A stretch of DNA of 15,794 bases from an uncultured Bacteroidales bacterium (GCA_910586395.1 CAJUFX010000001.1:517357-533150), one strand, 5' to 3'; shown: positions 1-7,033, counted from the first letter of the stretch. The notes: generated by a model from the letters alone, not told the origin. Made by a program: numbers and translations.

Positions 1-55
1 TTTTTTGTAAAAAGTCAGACATAAAAACAGCCATTTTTTGTAAAAAGTCAGACAT
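1..55. repeat. Two direct 22-bp repeats at the window edge, period 33 bp
   Basis: A 22-bp unit beginning TTTTTTGTAAAAAG and ending TCAGACAT occurs at 1-22 and again, identical, at 34-55, with 11 bases between. Two copies only are visible and the window starts at the first base of one, so a longer array could lie to the left. The spacer and start of copy two (AAAACAGCCATTTTTTG) resemble a promoter-like element at 4757-4772. No cas genes or CRISPR-like spacers are seen. Function unknown. Confidence 0.75.
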
Positions 56-237
56 GATCCCATGACAACTGTACCATCAGCTGCCTGAGAGACTGAAGGC
101 GGTCTTCAACATCCCCTACACCGGGCTTCAAGGGGAGTTCCTTACAACCCGGACACACTTCTTAAAACAATCCCCCCACCATAATTGTCTAAGCGGATTT
201 TGGGGCGGGCATCCGCACTTTTGTCCGCTATCCTGAA
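56..237. other. Intergenic stretch left of the first amidase, possible terminator and coding relic
   Basis: No complete gene is visible between the direct repeats and the first dyad. One plus-strand frame is open from 66 to 236 (56 codons, ending in TGA at 234-236). It has no start codon, and a TGA at 63-65 precedes it, so at most it is a decayed gene tail. A short inverted repeat (GCGGAT at 193-198, ATCCGC at 211-216) followed by ACTTTTGT could be a weak rightward terminator. Nothing here is recognised by family. Confidence 0.3.
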
Positions 238-295
238 AAATAGTGTCGTACCGTGACACTATTTTTTTTGATACATAAAATATCGCTGAATTTTG
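238..295 (+). promoter_or_regulatory. 27-bp dyad plus promoter of amidase copy 1
   Basis: The dyad at 238-264 has arms AAATAGTGTC and GACACTATTT separated by GTACCGT. It abuts a -33-like TTTG at 267-270, and 17 bases further on lies GAATTTTG at 288-295, which resembles the Bacteroidetes -7 element TAnnTTTG with one mismatch. The amidase start follows at 322. The same layout, down to the 17-base spacing, precedes amidase copy 2. The position just upstream of -33 suits an activator site; a rightward terminator is less likely because a promoter follows directly. Confidence 0.6.
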
Positions 296-321
296 CCGGA
301 TGAAATAAAAACCGTATATTC

Positions 322-768
322 ATGAGAAATATCAAATACCTTGTAGTGCACTGTACTGCCGGGTCGCAGTTGACGACCACTACCGAAAAGCTCAAAAGCC
401 ATTGGCGCAGCCTCGGTTGGCAAGCGCCCGGCTACCACTATGTCGTTTTCCCGTCCGGGCATACCGTGCGGCTGGCGGAAGACAGACAGGTCTGCAACGG
501 CGTCAGGGGCATCAACGCCGAATCCATCCATGTGGCGTATGTGGGTGGAATAGACCACATGGGAAATCCCGTCGACAACCGGACAGAGGCGCAGAAAGCC
601 GCCCTTTATTTTCTGCTCGAACAACTCAAAGCCCGCTATCCGTCGGCCGAACCGCTCGGCCATCGCGATTTCTCGCCCGACCTCAACGGAGACGGCGAGA
701 TTTCGGAAGACGAGTTCATCAAACATTGCCCTTGTTTCGATGTCCGGCAAGAATATGCCGGCCTTTGA
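322..768 (+). CDS. N-acetylmuramoyl-L-alanine amidase (Amidase_2 family), copy 1
   Basis: This 148-residue protein is a zinc amidase of the T7 lysozyme/PGRP type, expected to cut the bond between N-acetylmuramic acid and L-alanine in peptidoglycan. Visible landmarks are VHCTAG (His10), GYHY (about 37-40), GHRDFSPD (His114) and CPCFDV (Cys138). His10, His114 and Cys138 fit the three zinc ligands of the family. Between the last two ligands, residues 120-131 match an EF-hand loop (D-x-N-x-D-G-x-I-x-x-x-E). There is no signal peptide or membrane segment, as usual for phage or tail-locus amidases, so export would need a holin or the tail. By eye about four in five residues match copy 2 at 10280-10738, which lies on the other strand. 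It has its own promoter with a 27-bp dyad and is followed by the broken small gene at 857-1051. Function is firm; whether it serves lysis or tail entry is unknown. Confidence 0.93.
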   Translation: MRNIKYLVVHCTAGSQLTTTTEKLKSHWRSLGWQAPGYHYVVFPSGHTVRLAEDRQVCNGVRGINAESIHVAYVGGIDHMGNPVDNRTEAQKAALYFLLEQLKARYPSAEPLGHRDFSPDLNGDGEISEDEFIKHCPCFDVRQEYAGL

Positions 769-856
769 CGGTTGAGCTCAAATGTCGGTCTCCGCCAACA
801 GGGATTCTCAAAAAATAAATTATCAACAAATTGTTTTACAATTAAATAAAAATACC

Positions 857-1051
857 ATGCCCATTAAAAACAAGGGTTTCTTCATTATGGTAAGAAACAT
901 CCAGCAAATAGACAAGCAACATTATGCCCCTTATCACGACAGCTGTCACAAAATGGTATGACGGAAATACATCTATCCGGTCTACGGCATCGGGTACAGG
1001 ACTTTCCTGAAATACCTCAAGATAAAATTGCCTGATGAACTTAGTCTATAG
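857..1051 (+). pseudogene. Broken copy of the amidase-linked small protein (in-frame TGA)
   Basis: The frame starting at ATG 857 aligns over its full length, without gaps, with the intact 61-residue protein at 10038-10223. Shared blocks include HDSCHKMV, RKYIYPV and YRTFL. Codon 35 is TGA (959-961) where the intact copy has TGG for tryptophan. Reading resumes in the same frame to TAG at 1049-1051. The frame is otherwise preserved, so the stop looks recent. Tryptophan recoding is unlikely because TGA ends the neighbouring amidase and TGG is used for tryptophan throughout the window. The order amidase then small gene is the same as in the intact cassette. A truncated 34-residue peptide could still be made. 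Confidence 0.8.
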
Positions 1052-1059
1052 TTATGGTG

Positions 1060-1093
1060 CAGGGGCCGGCATATGCCGGCCCCTGTCTGTTTT
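1060..1093 (+). terminator. Rho-independent terminator after amidase cassette 1
   Basis: A perfect 26-bp GC-rich palindrome (1060-1085, arms beginning CAGGGGCCGGCA) is followed by TCTGTTTT. It lies 8 bases past the small pseudogene stop and ends the rightward cassette. A minus-strand terminator in the equivalent position follows cassette 2 at 9954-9987, with a different sequence. Confidence 0.8.
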
Positions 1094-1240
1094 AACTCTG
1101 CATCCGGTAGTATCACACCGCCCACTACCGAACGTCTCATATTGGTACTCTTTTCAGTTAGTATATACCGTGATATCATCGGACACCCTAAACTTACTAA
1201 TATGCAACCGGATCAAATACATACTCTTATAGTTTTCACA

Positions 1241-2371
1241 TTACACAAAATCCAAATAATTTTCCCTATTCACCACATGAAACTCGGCATGGGGATATGC
1301 TTCTTGAAATACTTTTGGAACAGCAGGCATCTTGCTCCCCCGTTTGAACTCCAAAGCCGTAAGGCTCTCCGCACTCTCTTCGATCAGATCTATCTCCTGC
1401 TTGTCGTAGGTTCTCCAAAAGTAGAACTCCTTATGCAGTCCGTCGTTGAAACTCGCCTTGCGCCGTTCTCCGATGATGTAGTTCTCCCACAGGGCACCGA
1501 CATCCTGTCGAATAGCCAATGGTGAAAATGCTCCGATAATCGCATTGCGAATCCCATTGTCATAGAAATACCATTTTCCGGCTTTCGTGACTTCTTTACG
1601 AAGATTACGCGCGTAAGCGCCTAATCGATATACGACAAAGACTTTTTCCAATAAATCGAGATACTTTTCAACCGTTGTTTTGCTCATGCCGAGTTGTTTT
1701 CCCAACTCCTCGTAAGACACCTCACAGCCTAACTGAAAGGCGATAAGGCGCAACAAATCACGCATCTTGCTCGAATTTTTTAAGCCATCCATCGCCAATA
1801 TATCTTTAAGCAGATAGGCACCGACAATATCGCGCAGATAGTCTGTTTTACGCTCATAGTTTTCCATCATTACCACTTCGGGATAAGAACCGTAAATCAA
1901 ACGAGATTCGAGATTTTGACGGGTTTCGAGTGCCGTTTCCGTTTGCGCGATTTCCCGTTGCGAGAATGGCGTCAGCAGAAATTGAGTGCTACGACCAACT
2001 AACGGCTCTCCCGTTTTGTTCAGCAGATCGAATGAAGACGAACCACTGGCTAATACGCTTATACCCGGTATTTCATCAACGATCAATTTCAAGATACTGC
2101 CAATCTGCGGAATATTCTGCGCCTCATCAATAGCCAGCAAATCAATTCCATCCAACAAATGTCGGTAATTAGCAACCGATCTATTCTCCAGTAATGCTAA
2201 CGTATCGTAGTCTTCGCCATTAAGCATCATTGTCCGACCGGGATAACCATCTACAATTTTGCGCATCATCACCGTTTTACCCACACGCCGGGCGCCGAAA
2301 ATCAAGGCCGCTTTATTAGGAGCGATGCGTGCTGTAATTTTTTCTTGAAGTATTCTATTTACGGTTTCCAT
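1241..2371 (-). CDS. AAA_14 / DUF4143 family ATPase
   Basis: This 376-residue protein belongs to the bacterial and archaeal ATPase family with an N-terminal AAA_14 domain and a C-terminal DUF4143 domain. The Walker A motif GARRVGKT is at residues 26-33. The Walker B motif ends in LLAIDEAQ, with Asp82-Glu83. A winged-helix-like segment containing YEELGKQLGMSKTTVEKYLDLLE sits near residues 220-242. The C-terminus carries EIDLIEE followed by ALEFKRG, a pattern reminiscent of PD-(D/E)xK nuclease folds, though catalysis is not shown for the family. Length is normal for the family. It reads against the amidase cassette and has its own promoter. It is lower in GC than the tail genes and probably accessory cargo. 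Physiological role is unknown; links to mobile DNA or defence are speculation. Confidence 0.88.
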   Translation of the reverse strand: METVNRILQEKITARIAPNKAALIFGARRVGKTVMMRKIVDGYPGRTMMLNGEDYDTLALLENRSVANYRHLLDGIDLLAIDEAQNIPQIGSILKLIVDEIPGISVLASGSSSFDLLNKTGEPLVGRSTQFLLTPFSQREIAQTETALETRQNLESRLIYGSYPEVVMMENYERKTDYLRDIVGAYLLKDILAMDGLKNSSKMRDLLRLIAFQLGCEVSYEELGKQLGMSKTTVEKYLDLLEKVFVVYRLGAYARNLRKEVTKAGKWYFYDNGIRNAIIGAFSPLAIRQDVGALWENYIIGERRKASFNDGLHKEFYFWRTYDKQEIDLIEESAESLTALEFKRGSKMPAVPKVFQEAYPHAEFHVVNRENYLDFV

Positions 2372-2390
2372 ATCTTGATAAATTATGATG

Positions 2391-2421
2391 CAAAGATAAT
2401 CATAATTTACCGACTGGCGAA
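2391..2421 (-). promoter_or_regulatory. Promoter of the AAA_14 ATPase gene
   Basis: Read on the minus strand, TATCTTTG (plus 2391-2398) is a perfect Bacteroidetes -7 element. A TTCG (plus 2418-2421) lies 19 bases upstream, one mismatch from the -33 TTTG. The start codon is about 20 bases downstream of the -7 element. Confidence 0.65.
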
Positions 2422-2520
2422 TTTTATATAAAAAACGTATTATTGAATGGCGATTTTTATTTTTAATCTTAAAGCATTTGTTTGTTTTTAGTAATTAAAC
2501 CTTATCGTGTTGAAAGGTTT

Positions 2521-2706
2521 TTACGTCATAATCCAAGCCTTGCATTTCACTGCGTAAATCCAGTAGATGGGCGAGAACAGCAGGATGGACAGCGGTTGCA
2601 AATCGCCTACGAAATCAACACTATCCACTGTTTCCGGCGCGTTGAGCATGCCGACCATCCCCAACCCCGATTCCAACAGGATTATAAGTGCGAATAACTT
2701 TTTCAT
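2521..2706 (-). pseudogene. 5' relic of the leucine-rich repeat gene (signal peptide fragment)
   Basis: The frame starting at 2706 begins MKKLFALIILLESGLG, close to the signal peptide of the large repeat protein starting at 9901. DNA similarity covers 2634-2731 versus 9829-9926 with a constant offset and no gaps, spanning the first codons, the signal peptide and about 25 bases upstream. After about residue 24 the similarity stops, and the frame runs through unrelated hydrophobic sequence to a stop at 2521, giving about 61 residues. The perfect TATCTTTG -7 element of the full gene is not kept here. It is most likely a duplicated 5' end left by recombination. A small membrane protein made from it cannot be excluded. 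Confidence 0.65.
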
Positions 2707-2800
2707 AATGCCGAAAGATTTGATTTTACTTATTTTGTCCTGCAATCTATGAAAAATATTGACACTGTCGGGTATGTTTGCCCTGTAAAACCAAAATTAA

Positions 2801-4054
2801 TCACTCATGTTTACCCAATACGCCAAGAAACATTTCCATTTCTCTCTTGGAAATACTCAAGCGTGTTGCTAATTCTCGCCAGCCTTTTACAGCCGCTATT
2901 ACCTCCGAGATGATTTTTTCTACCGCTTTCCGGTTGAGCATATACTCCTCACAAGCATCTAATAAGACACTTAAATCTGCTTTATTGGAAGTTGATGAGA
3001 TGAGCAGGCTTTGATATTCATTCAAAGTAGGGTTCATATCGTAGGCCGGGGACAACGTCCATCCTTTTGCTGTCAACAGGAAACCATGATTGCGGAAATG
3101 ATCATCCGTATTACCGATACAAATATTGAAAGCCACACGACGACAGAGTTCCTGTAGGTTTCGCTCTACATCGGTACAGTTTTGAATAATAAAATCAACG
3201 ATATCCAAATATCCATGCCCCGTCGTTGCATTATCGCCATCACTCAATCCCAGTAAAGTCATAGCTGATGCGAAATGAATACGTTTTCCATCAGTTGTTC
3301 TGTCGAAGCGTTGTGACAGCAATGTATGATATTTTTCACCTGTTGGCAACACTTTGGTTTTTGCTGCATTTACTCCAGCTTTTGTAGCAAGCATGTGGCT
3401 AAAATGCTCCCAAAGTCCAACATCATGGTCATCCTTACGTGACGGAAACTTGGCTACATAAAGTGTTTTATCCGTATCTATCACATTTGCTTTAGGTCTT
3501 GCTCCACCCAATGATGTTCCCGGTTGCACAAGTTGTGCCATCCATTTTTTATCAGGGAGTCTATTGTTTTCTTCGCTTTTTTCAATCTCTGCACTTGCTG
3601 CAATCAGTTCCCGAATATCCGTCAAAGGTGGAATTTCCAATGATTTTCCCACATTTATAAATTCGCCACCAAGGGCTTCCTTAAAACGGAATCCACCCAT
3701 TCGAGAGAAATCATCGATTCCGGTTAAAAAATCGAAAGATGATAATCGCCGTATGGCGCGCTTTTCTTCCGCGGCTATAATTTGCTCACGACGCAACATC
3801 AAAGTCCGTCCCCAACGATCCGGCAAAGTATCGGAAAAACATCCGAATATATCTTTTTCCGGTTGCGTGTATTGCGGACCGGGATAATTGTTCAGGTCGG
3901 CACTCAAGAACAATCCGCCATGCTTTTTCAGCCATTCATTATTAAATGTGAAGCTATAACTATCCGTACCACGAAGAGACTCATAGCCTAATTCGCCTAT
4001 GAGTTCCACTTCTTTGAGCCAATCAAAATCAGCATATACATACAACTTTTTCAT
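2801..4054 (-). CDS. HipA-family toxin kinase
   Basis: This 417-residue protein is a full-length HipA-type serine/threonine kinase. Characterised HipA proteins phosphorylate a tRNA synthetase (GltX in E. coli) and halt translation, causing dormancy. The glycine-rich loop GTSLGGARPK is at 179-188. A likely ATP-binding lysine lies in YVAKFP (Lys202). The catalytic segment GNTDDHFRN (314-322) gives Asp317 and Asn322, and SPAYDMNP supplies the metal-binding Asp339. The N-terminal 100 residues match the small subdomain that precedes the kinase core. All key residues are present, so it is probably active. It lies three bases after hipB, in the usual antitoxin-first order. Its actual target here is unknown. 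Confidence 0.92.
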   Translation of the reverse strand: MKKLYVYADFDWLKEVELIGELGYESLRGTDSYSFTFNNEWLKKHGGLFLSADLNNYPGPQYTQPEKDIFGCFSDTLPDRWGRTLMLRREQIIAAEEKRAIRRLSSFDFLTGIDDFSRMGGFRFKEALGGEFINVGKSLEIPPLTDIRELIAASAEIEKSEENNRLPDKKWMAQLVQPGTSLGGARPKANVIDTDKTLYVAKFPSRKDDHDVGLWEHFSHMLATKAGVNAAKTKVLPTGEKYHTLLSQRFDRTTDGKRIHFASAMTLLGLSDGDNATTGHGYLDIVDFIIQNCTDVERNLQELCRRVAFNICIGNTDDHFRNHGFLLTAKGWTLSPAYDMNPTLNEYQSLLISSTSNKADLSVLLDACEEYMLNRKAVEKIISEVIAAVKGWRELATRLSISKREMEMFLGVLGKHE

Positions 4055-4057
4055 AGC

Positions 4058-4378
4058 TTATTCTTTTTTAGAGGCTCGTTCTCTTTTTTTTAAACTTAAA
4101 TCTTGCAAGGCTTTCCCCATTATATCTTCTTTGGCAAGCAGTAAAATATCATCGTCGAGTTGCAAAGCATACAATACGCGCAGATAAATGCCCATGGCGA
4201 CAGTCGGCGTTCCTTTTTCGATTCGAGCAATGGTAAGCGGTGAACAAGTTGCCCGTTCTGCCACCTGAGCCATACTCAGATTCCTACGCAAGCGGGCTAA
4301 TTTAATCTGTTCGCCCACAACTTGCATCTTCTGCTCCAATTTTCGCGGCAACTTAGTGCCTATGGTATTTTTTGTCAT
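4058..4378 (-). CDS. HipB-like antitoxin, XRE-family DNA-binding protein
   Basis: This 106-residue protein carries a helix-turn-helix of the XRE/Cro type: IKLARLRRNLSMAQVAERATCSPLTIARIEKG (about residues 26-57). Charged flanks include a lysine/arginine-rich C-terminus. It is immediately upstream of hipA with three bases between, the classical HipBA arrangement. HipB proteins bind HipA and repress their own promoter. The AT-rich sequence around 4381-4440, just upstream, is the natural place for operators, but no clear repeated operator could be picked out. The cognate pairing is inferred from position. Confidence 0.88.
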   Translation of the reverse strand: MTKNTIGTKLPRKLEQKMQVVGEQIKLARLRRNLSMAQVAERATCSPLTIARIEKGTPTVAMGIYLRVLYALQLDDDILLLAKEDIMGKALQDLSLKKRERASKKE

Positions 4379-4400
4379 GGTTAATATATCATATAATATG

Positions 4401-4408
4401 CAAAGATA
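4401..4408 (-). promoter_or_regulatory. -7 element of the hipBA promoter
   Basis: On the minus strand this is TATCTTTG, a perfect -7 element, lying 22 bases from the HipB start. No convincing TTTG was found at the expected -33 distance. The surrounding sequence is very AT-rich, which may reflect HipB binding sites. Confidence 0.55.
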
Positions 4409-5005
4409 GTACTTTTTATTTATTTAATAATATATTGTAGTCCATCATCCAATCTTGCGAGTAGCATATCAATTATGCAAAGGAAATTTGAGCATCTCGA
4501 CCGTAGTGGTCTGCTGTGACCCGGTGTAACACATGATGCCTGTGGCACAAGGATGGATGAACTCTGCAAATTATCGGCACTATTCCGGTTTAGTGCCGAA
4601 ATTTTGTAATCAATAAGCGTATCTGTTCAATAACGCCTGTGTGTTCAATGCGATTGAGCAGTATGGAAAAATTGAACTGAGTTTTTGCAAGATTTTATAC
4701 AAAAGAAATGTCATTTGAGTATGGCGTATTTGTTTTGTATTTTGTGAGGTCGGAAGAAAACAGCCATCTTTGTACTGAAAAATTACTCGTATTATACGAC
4801 TGTTTTTTCAGTAACATCTAAAAAGGCACTTTTTTTGTATAACTCTAAGGAGGCTCGTGTCTTAATCATGTTTTGAAGATGCCAGGAAAACGGTAACCTT
4901 TGCACTGACGATGACGGCGTGATATATGTGGGCGTGATTCCGTTTCTGTTGGATGATATGGTTGCCGAGGTAATCAGGTAACCAACTATATTTTTCTTAT
5001 CAAAA
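4409..5005. other. 600-bp gene-free region between hipBA and the tail fibre promoter
   Basis: No intact gene is seen. Contents from left: an amidase relic at 4487-4524; a hairpin at 4574-4599 (TCGGCACTA and TAGTGCCGA, loop TTCCGGTT); a promoter-like pair TTTG 4741-4744 and CATCTTTG 4765-4772 spaced 20 bases; and a second pair TTTG 4872-4875 and AACCTTTG 4895-4902 spaced 19 bases. The two promoter-like stretches resemble each other (both end GAAAAC, then CTTTG, then ACTGA). After the second, a short open frame runs to a TAA at 4979-4981 and encodes about 33 residues without a clear start. It may be a relic. Confidence 0.4.
4487..4524 (-). pseudogene. 38-bp relic of a third amidase gene
   Basis: This stretch matches 10664-10701, the early coding part of amidase copy 2, at 37 of 38 bases (mismatch at 4494). 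It has the same strand sense and encodes the residues after the first zinc-binding histidine (AGSQQTTTVE). It does not match copy 1 as well. Sequence on both sides no longer aligns. It lies left of the dyad at 5006-5032, whose left flank still resembles the amidase 2 promoter. Confidence 0.75.
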
Positions 5006-5063
5006 AAATAGTGTCGTGGCACGACACTATTTTTGCGGGGCAACCGTTGCCGCTCTACTTTTG
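5006..5063 (+). promoter_or_regulatory. 27-bp dyad plus tail fibre promoter
   Basis: The dyad at 5006-5032 has 13-base arms, perfect about a single central G, with the shared outer halves AAATAGTGTC and GACACTATTT. Its last base begins the -33 element TTTG (5032-5035). After exactly 20 bases comes TACTTTTG (5056-5063), a perfect -7 element. The tail fibre start is about 70 bases on. The left flank (from about 4988, ATATTTTTCTTATCAAA) matches the flank of the amidase 2 dyad, so this site probably once served a divergent amidase gene. Confidence 0.75.
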
Positions 5064-5131
5064 CCCTGTCAATCGCGTAAACAAGACGGGTTGGCGCTAA
5101 TAAACAATCTATTAAAATCAACAGAAAAGTT

Positions 5132-6907
5132 ATGAAAGAACATTTTCAGGATTTCGGCGTCCGCAAGTGGGCGGGCGACGATTTGATCGAGCTGCAGGCC
5201 GAGCCGTTGGCGGCCTTGCAAGGGCTGGTCGCGCCCTACGCGCCCTGCATCCTCCAGGGTTGCGAGATGACGCCCGAAACAGGCGGGGCCGGCGTCACGC
5301 GATATAAGGTGTCGGCGGGGCTGGCCGCCTTGAAGGACGTGGATGCGGCCGGTAATGCGTGCGTCAAGATCGTGCGGGTTGCGGAAGAAACCAAGCTGGC
5401 GGAAACCGTCTATCTGTACCTGGCCTGCGAATCGAAGTCGCGGACTTATGCCGACGGTAAAAACAAAGTGATAACGTACGAATACAAAGGGAAGTTTTCG
5501 AATCAGCCGGTGGAAGGCGCCTTGACAATCAGCAAGGATGACGGTGGCCCCCGGCTTGTCGATAAGCTCGGCATCACGCAAAAGCTCGACATCGTGGGCG
5601 GCAACGCCAGAGACGTGCTGGTGGGTTTTACAGAGGCAGACACGCGAAGTGAATTGACAACCGGTAGCAAACTCGGCGTCCTGTTCGGGCTTGTGAAAAA
5701 GTGGTGTTCCGACCTCCGCGCCCTGGCGTTCAAGGACAAGGTGGCGGAAAGCGATTTGGAAGCGGCCTTGTCCGGAAAGGTGAATGCCAAACTCGACTGG
5801 GAGGGCGGCGAGGCCAAGGACGTGGTGGTAACGTTTACGGAAGATGTCGGAAAAGACGCCCCTGAAGATCTGCAGAGCGGACTGACGCTCGGCCTCCTGA
5901 TAAGCGGGATTAAGAAATGTCTGGGGATGAAAGTCGAAAAAAAGGACGGCTACGGGTTGTCGAAGAACGATTTTTCGGATAAATGGATGGAAAAACTGAA
6001 CGGCATAGCCAACGATGCAAACAAATACGTCCACCCGACAGGCAATGGCAACAATCACATTCCCTCCGGCGGTGAGGGTGGTGATTTCCTTAGGTGGAGC
6101 ACTGACGGGACGGCGAAATGGGAAGCGGGCGATTATGCATCCCGTACTGACAGTCGCCTGACAGACAGCCGCCCGCCAAAGGGTACGGCCGGTGGAGATC
6201 TGACGGGTGATTATCCTAATCCGAGTATCAAGTCGTCCGTCATCCTGAAAGGAACTCCAACAGCCCCCACTCCAGATGTAAGCGACAACAGTACACGCAT
6301 CGCTACCACGTCTCATGTACACTCCTATGCTTCGCCGCTAGTGCATCGGCATGCAGAATTGACTGGAATTCCAGACACGCGCAATGTTGTCGAGACACCC
6401 GATAGTTACAATGGAGGCTTTCACGTCAAAGGAGCCAAGAATAGATCAGTGTATGGTGTAAATTCATGGTATTCTAGAGATTATGTTCAGGTCTTAGGGT
6501 GCAGAGGAGGGTATGGCTTCTCGGATGGTGCGGCGCATGAATTCGCTCTGACAGACAATGGTTCTATACAGCATAGGTATGAGCGGTCAAATGGCGTATG
6601 GTCGACTTGGGAGCCTTTAGCGCATGTAGCTGATATAGCATGGGGCACACTCAAGAATAAGCCTTCGGTTTTCACTCCGGCTTCGCATAGTCACTCCGAA
6701 TACTCCCCTAAAGGCCATGGCCATCCGGAGGCCTCCACTTCCGGTGCCGGCTTTTTGAGTGCCAAAGACAAGAAAAAGCTTGACGGCATTGGCGATGATG
6801 GAATCCAGATTATCACAGATAAAGGCAGGTTACGTTTGATTTGGAAGAATAATTTTGTACCCGGCGGGGCGGATTATTATATTGACCTTACGGGGAGTAA
6901 ACTTTAA
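5132..6907 (+). CDS. Tail fibre protein with pyocin-knob-like and HxH regions
   Basis: This 591-residue protein is probably a trimeric receptor-binding fibre. The N-terminal 130 residues, presumably the baseplate-attachment part, are followed by two related segments (about 151-200 and 220-265) that share KLD, then GG-A-DV, then TGSKLGVLFGLVKK-like helices. Then come HPTGNGNNHIPSGG (301-314), GGDLTGDYPNPSIK (354-367, common in phage fibres), SHVHS and VHRHAEL (394-410), a knob-like domain (about 417-495, ending in NGVWSTWEP) and a His-rich SHSHSEYSPKGHGH (518-531). HxH motifs in T4 gp37-type fibres bind metal along the trimer axis. Base composition falls in the last third (from about 6240), fitting an exchanged tip domain. 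It is the only structural gene on the plus strand and is driven by the dyad promoter. The receptor cannot be predicted, and no chaperone gene follows. Confidence 0.87.
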   Translation: MKEHFQDFGVRKWAGDDLIELQAEPLAALQGLVAPYAPCILQGCEMTPETGGAGVTRYKVSAGLAALKDVDAAGNACVKIVRVAEETKLAETVYLYLACESKSRTYADGKNKVITYEYKGKFSNQPVEGALTISKDDGGPRLVDKLGITQKLDIVGGNARDVLVGFTEADTRSELTTGSKLGVLFGLVKKWCSDLRALAFKDKVAESDLEAALSGKVNAKLDWEGGEAKDVVVTFTEDVGKDAPEDLQSGLTLGLLISGIKKCLGMKVEKKDGYGLSKNDFSDKWMEKLNGIANDANKYVHPTGNGNNHIPSGGEGGDFLRWSTDGTAKWEAGDYASRTDSRLTDSRPPKGTAGGDLTGDYPNPSIKSSVILKGTPTAPTPDVSDNSTRIATTSHVHSYASPLVHRHAELTGIPDTRNVVETPDSYNGGFHVKGAKNRSVYGVNSWYSRDYVQVLGCRGGYGFSDGAAHEFALTDNGSIQHRYERSNGVWSTWEPLAHVADIAWGTLKNKPSVFTPASHSHSEYSPKGHGHPEASTSGAGFLSAKDKKKLDGIGDDGIQIITDKGRLRLIWKNNFVPGGADYYIDLTGSKL

Positions 6908-6941
6908 AATTGGACGTTAATTGATTGTAAAAGAAGAAAAC

Positions 6942-7004
6942 ACAAAGGCGCACAACCATCACAGGAGAGGCTACTCCTCTTCGGTGGAGGTTCCGCGCCT
7001 TTGT
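6942..7004. terminator. Long stem between convergent fibre and repeat-protein genes
   Basis: ACAAAGGCGC (6942-6951) pairs perfectly with GCGCCTTTGT (6995-7004). A smaller AGGAG/CTCCT hairpin (6963-6967 with 6974-6978) lies inside the 43-base loop. It sits between the stops of the plus-strand fibre gene and the minus-strand repeat gene. A bidirectional terminator or 3' stabilising structure is plausible, but no long T-run follows on either strand, so the call is tentative. Confidence 0.4.
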
Positions 7005-7033
7005 CTTGGGAAATATCGTACATTTCGAAGGTA

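Noticed and set aside
1..55. CRISPR array
   Set aside because: Only two repeats with an 11-base spacer, and no cas genes.
66..236. Open plus-strand frame of 56 codons with protein-like composition before the first dyad
   Set aside because: There is no start codon, a stop lies directly upstream, and no family is recognised. It is described only as a possible relic within the intergenic entry.
238..264. Reading the 27-bp dyads as simple terminators
   Set aside because: All three lie upstream of starts and adjacent to -33/-7 elements. Ordinary GC-rich terminators for the neighbouring units are found elsewhere (1060, 9954, 10869). A dual role is not excluded.
259..750. Minus-strand 163-residue frame opposite amidase 1, and the similar frame opposite amidase 2
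   Set aside because: These are shadow frames of a strongly supported amidase gene, without recognisable motifs.
4697..4741. Inverted repeat ATACAAAA / TTTTGTAT as an invertible promoter
   Set aside because: The arms are only 8 bases, AT-rich, and could arise by chance; no site-specific recombinase motif was recognised.
4903..4981. Short open frame ending in TAA after the second promoter-like stretch
   Set aside because: It is about 33 residues, lacks a clear start, and has no recognised homologue. It is mentioned under the gene-free region instead of as a gene.
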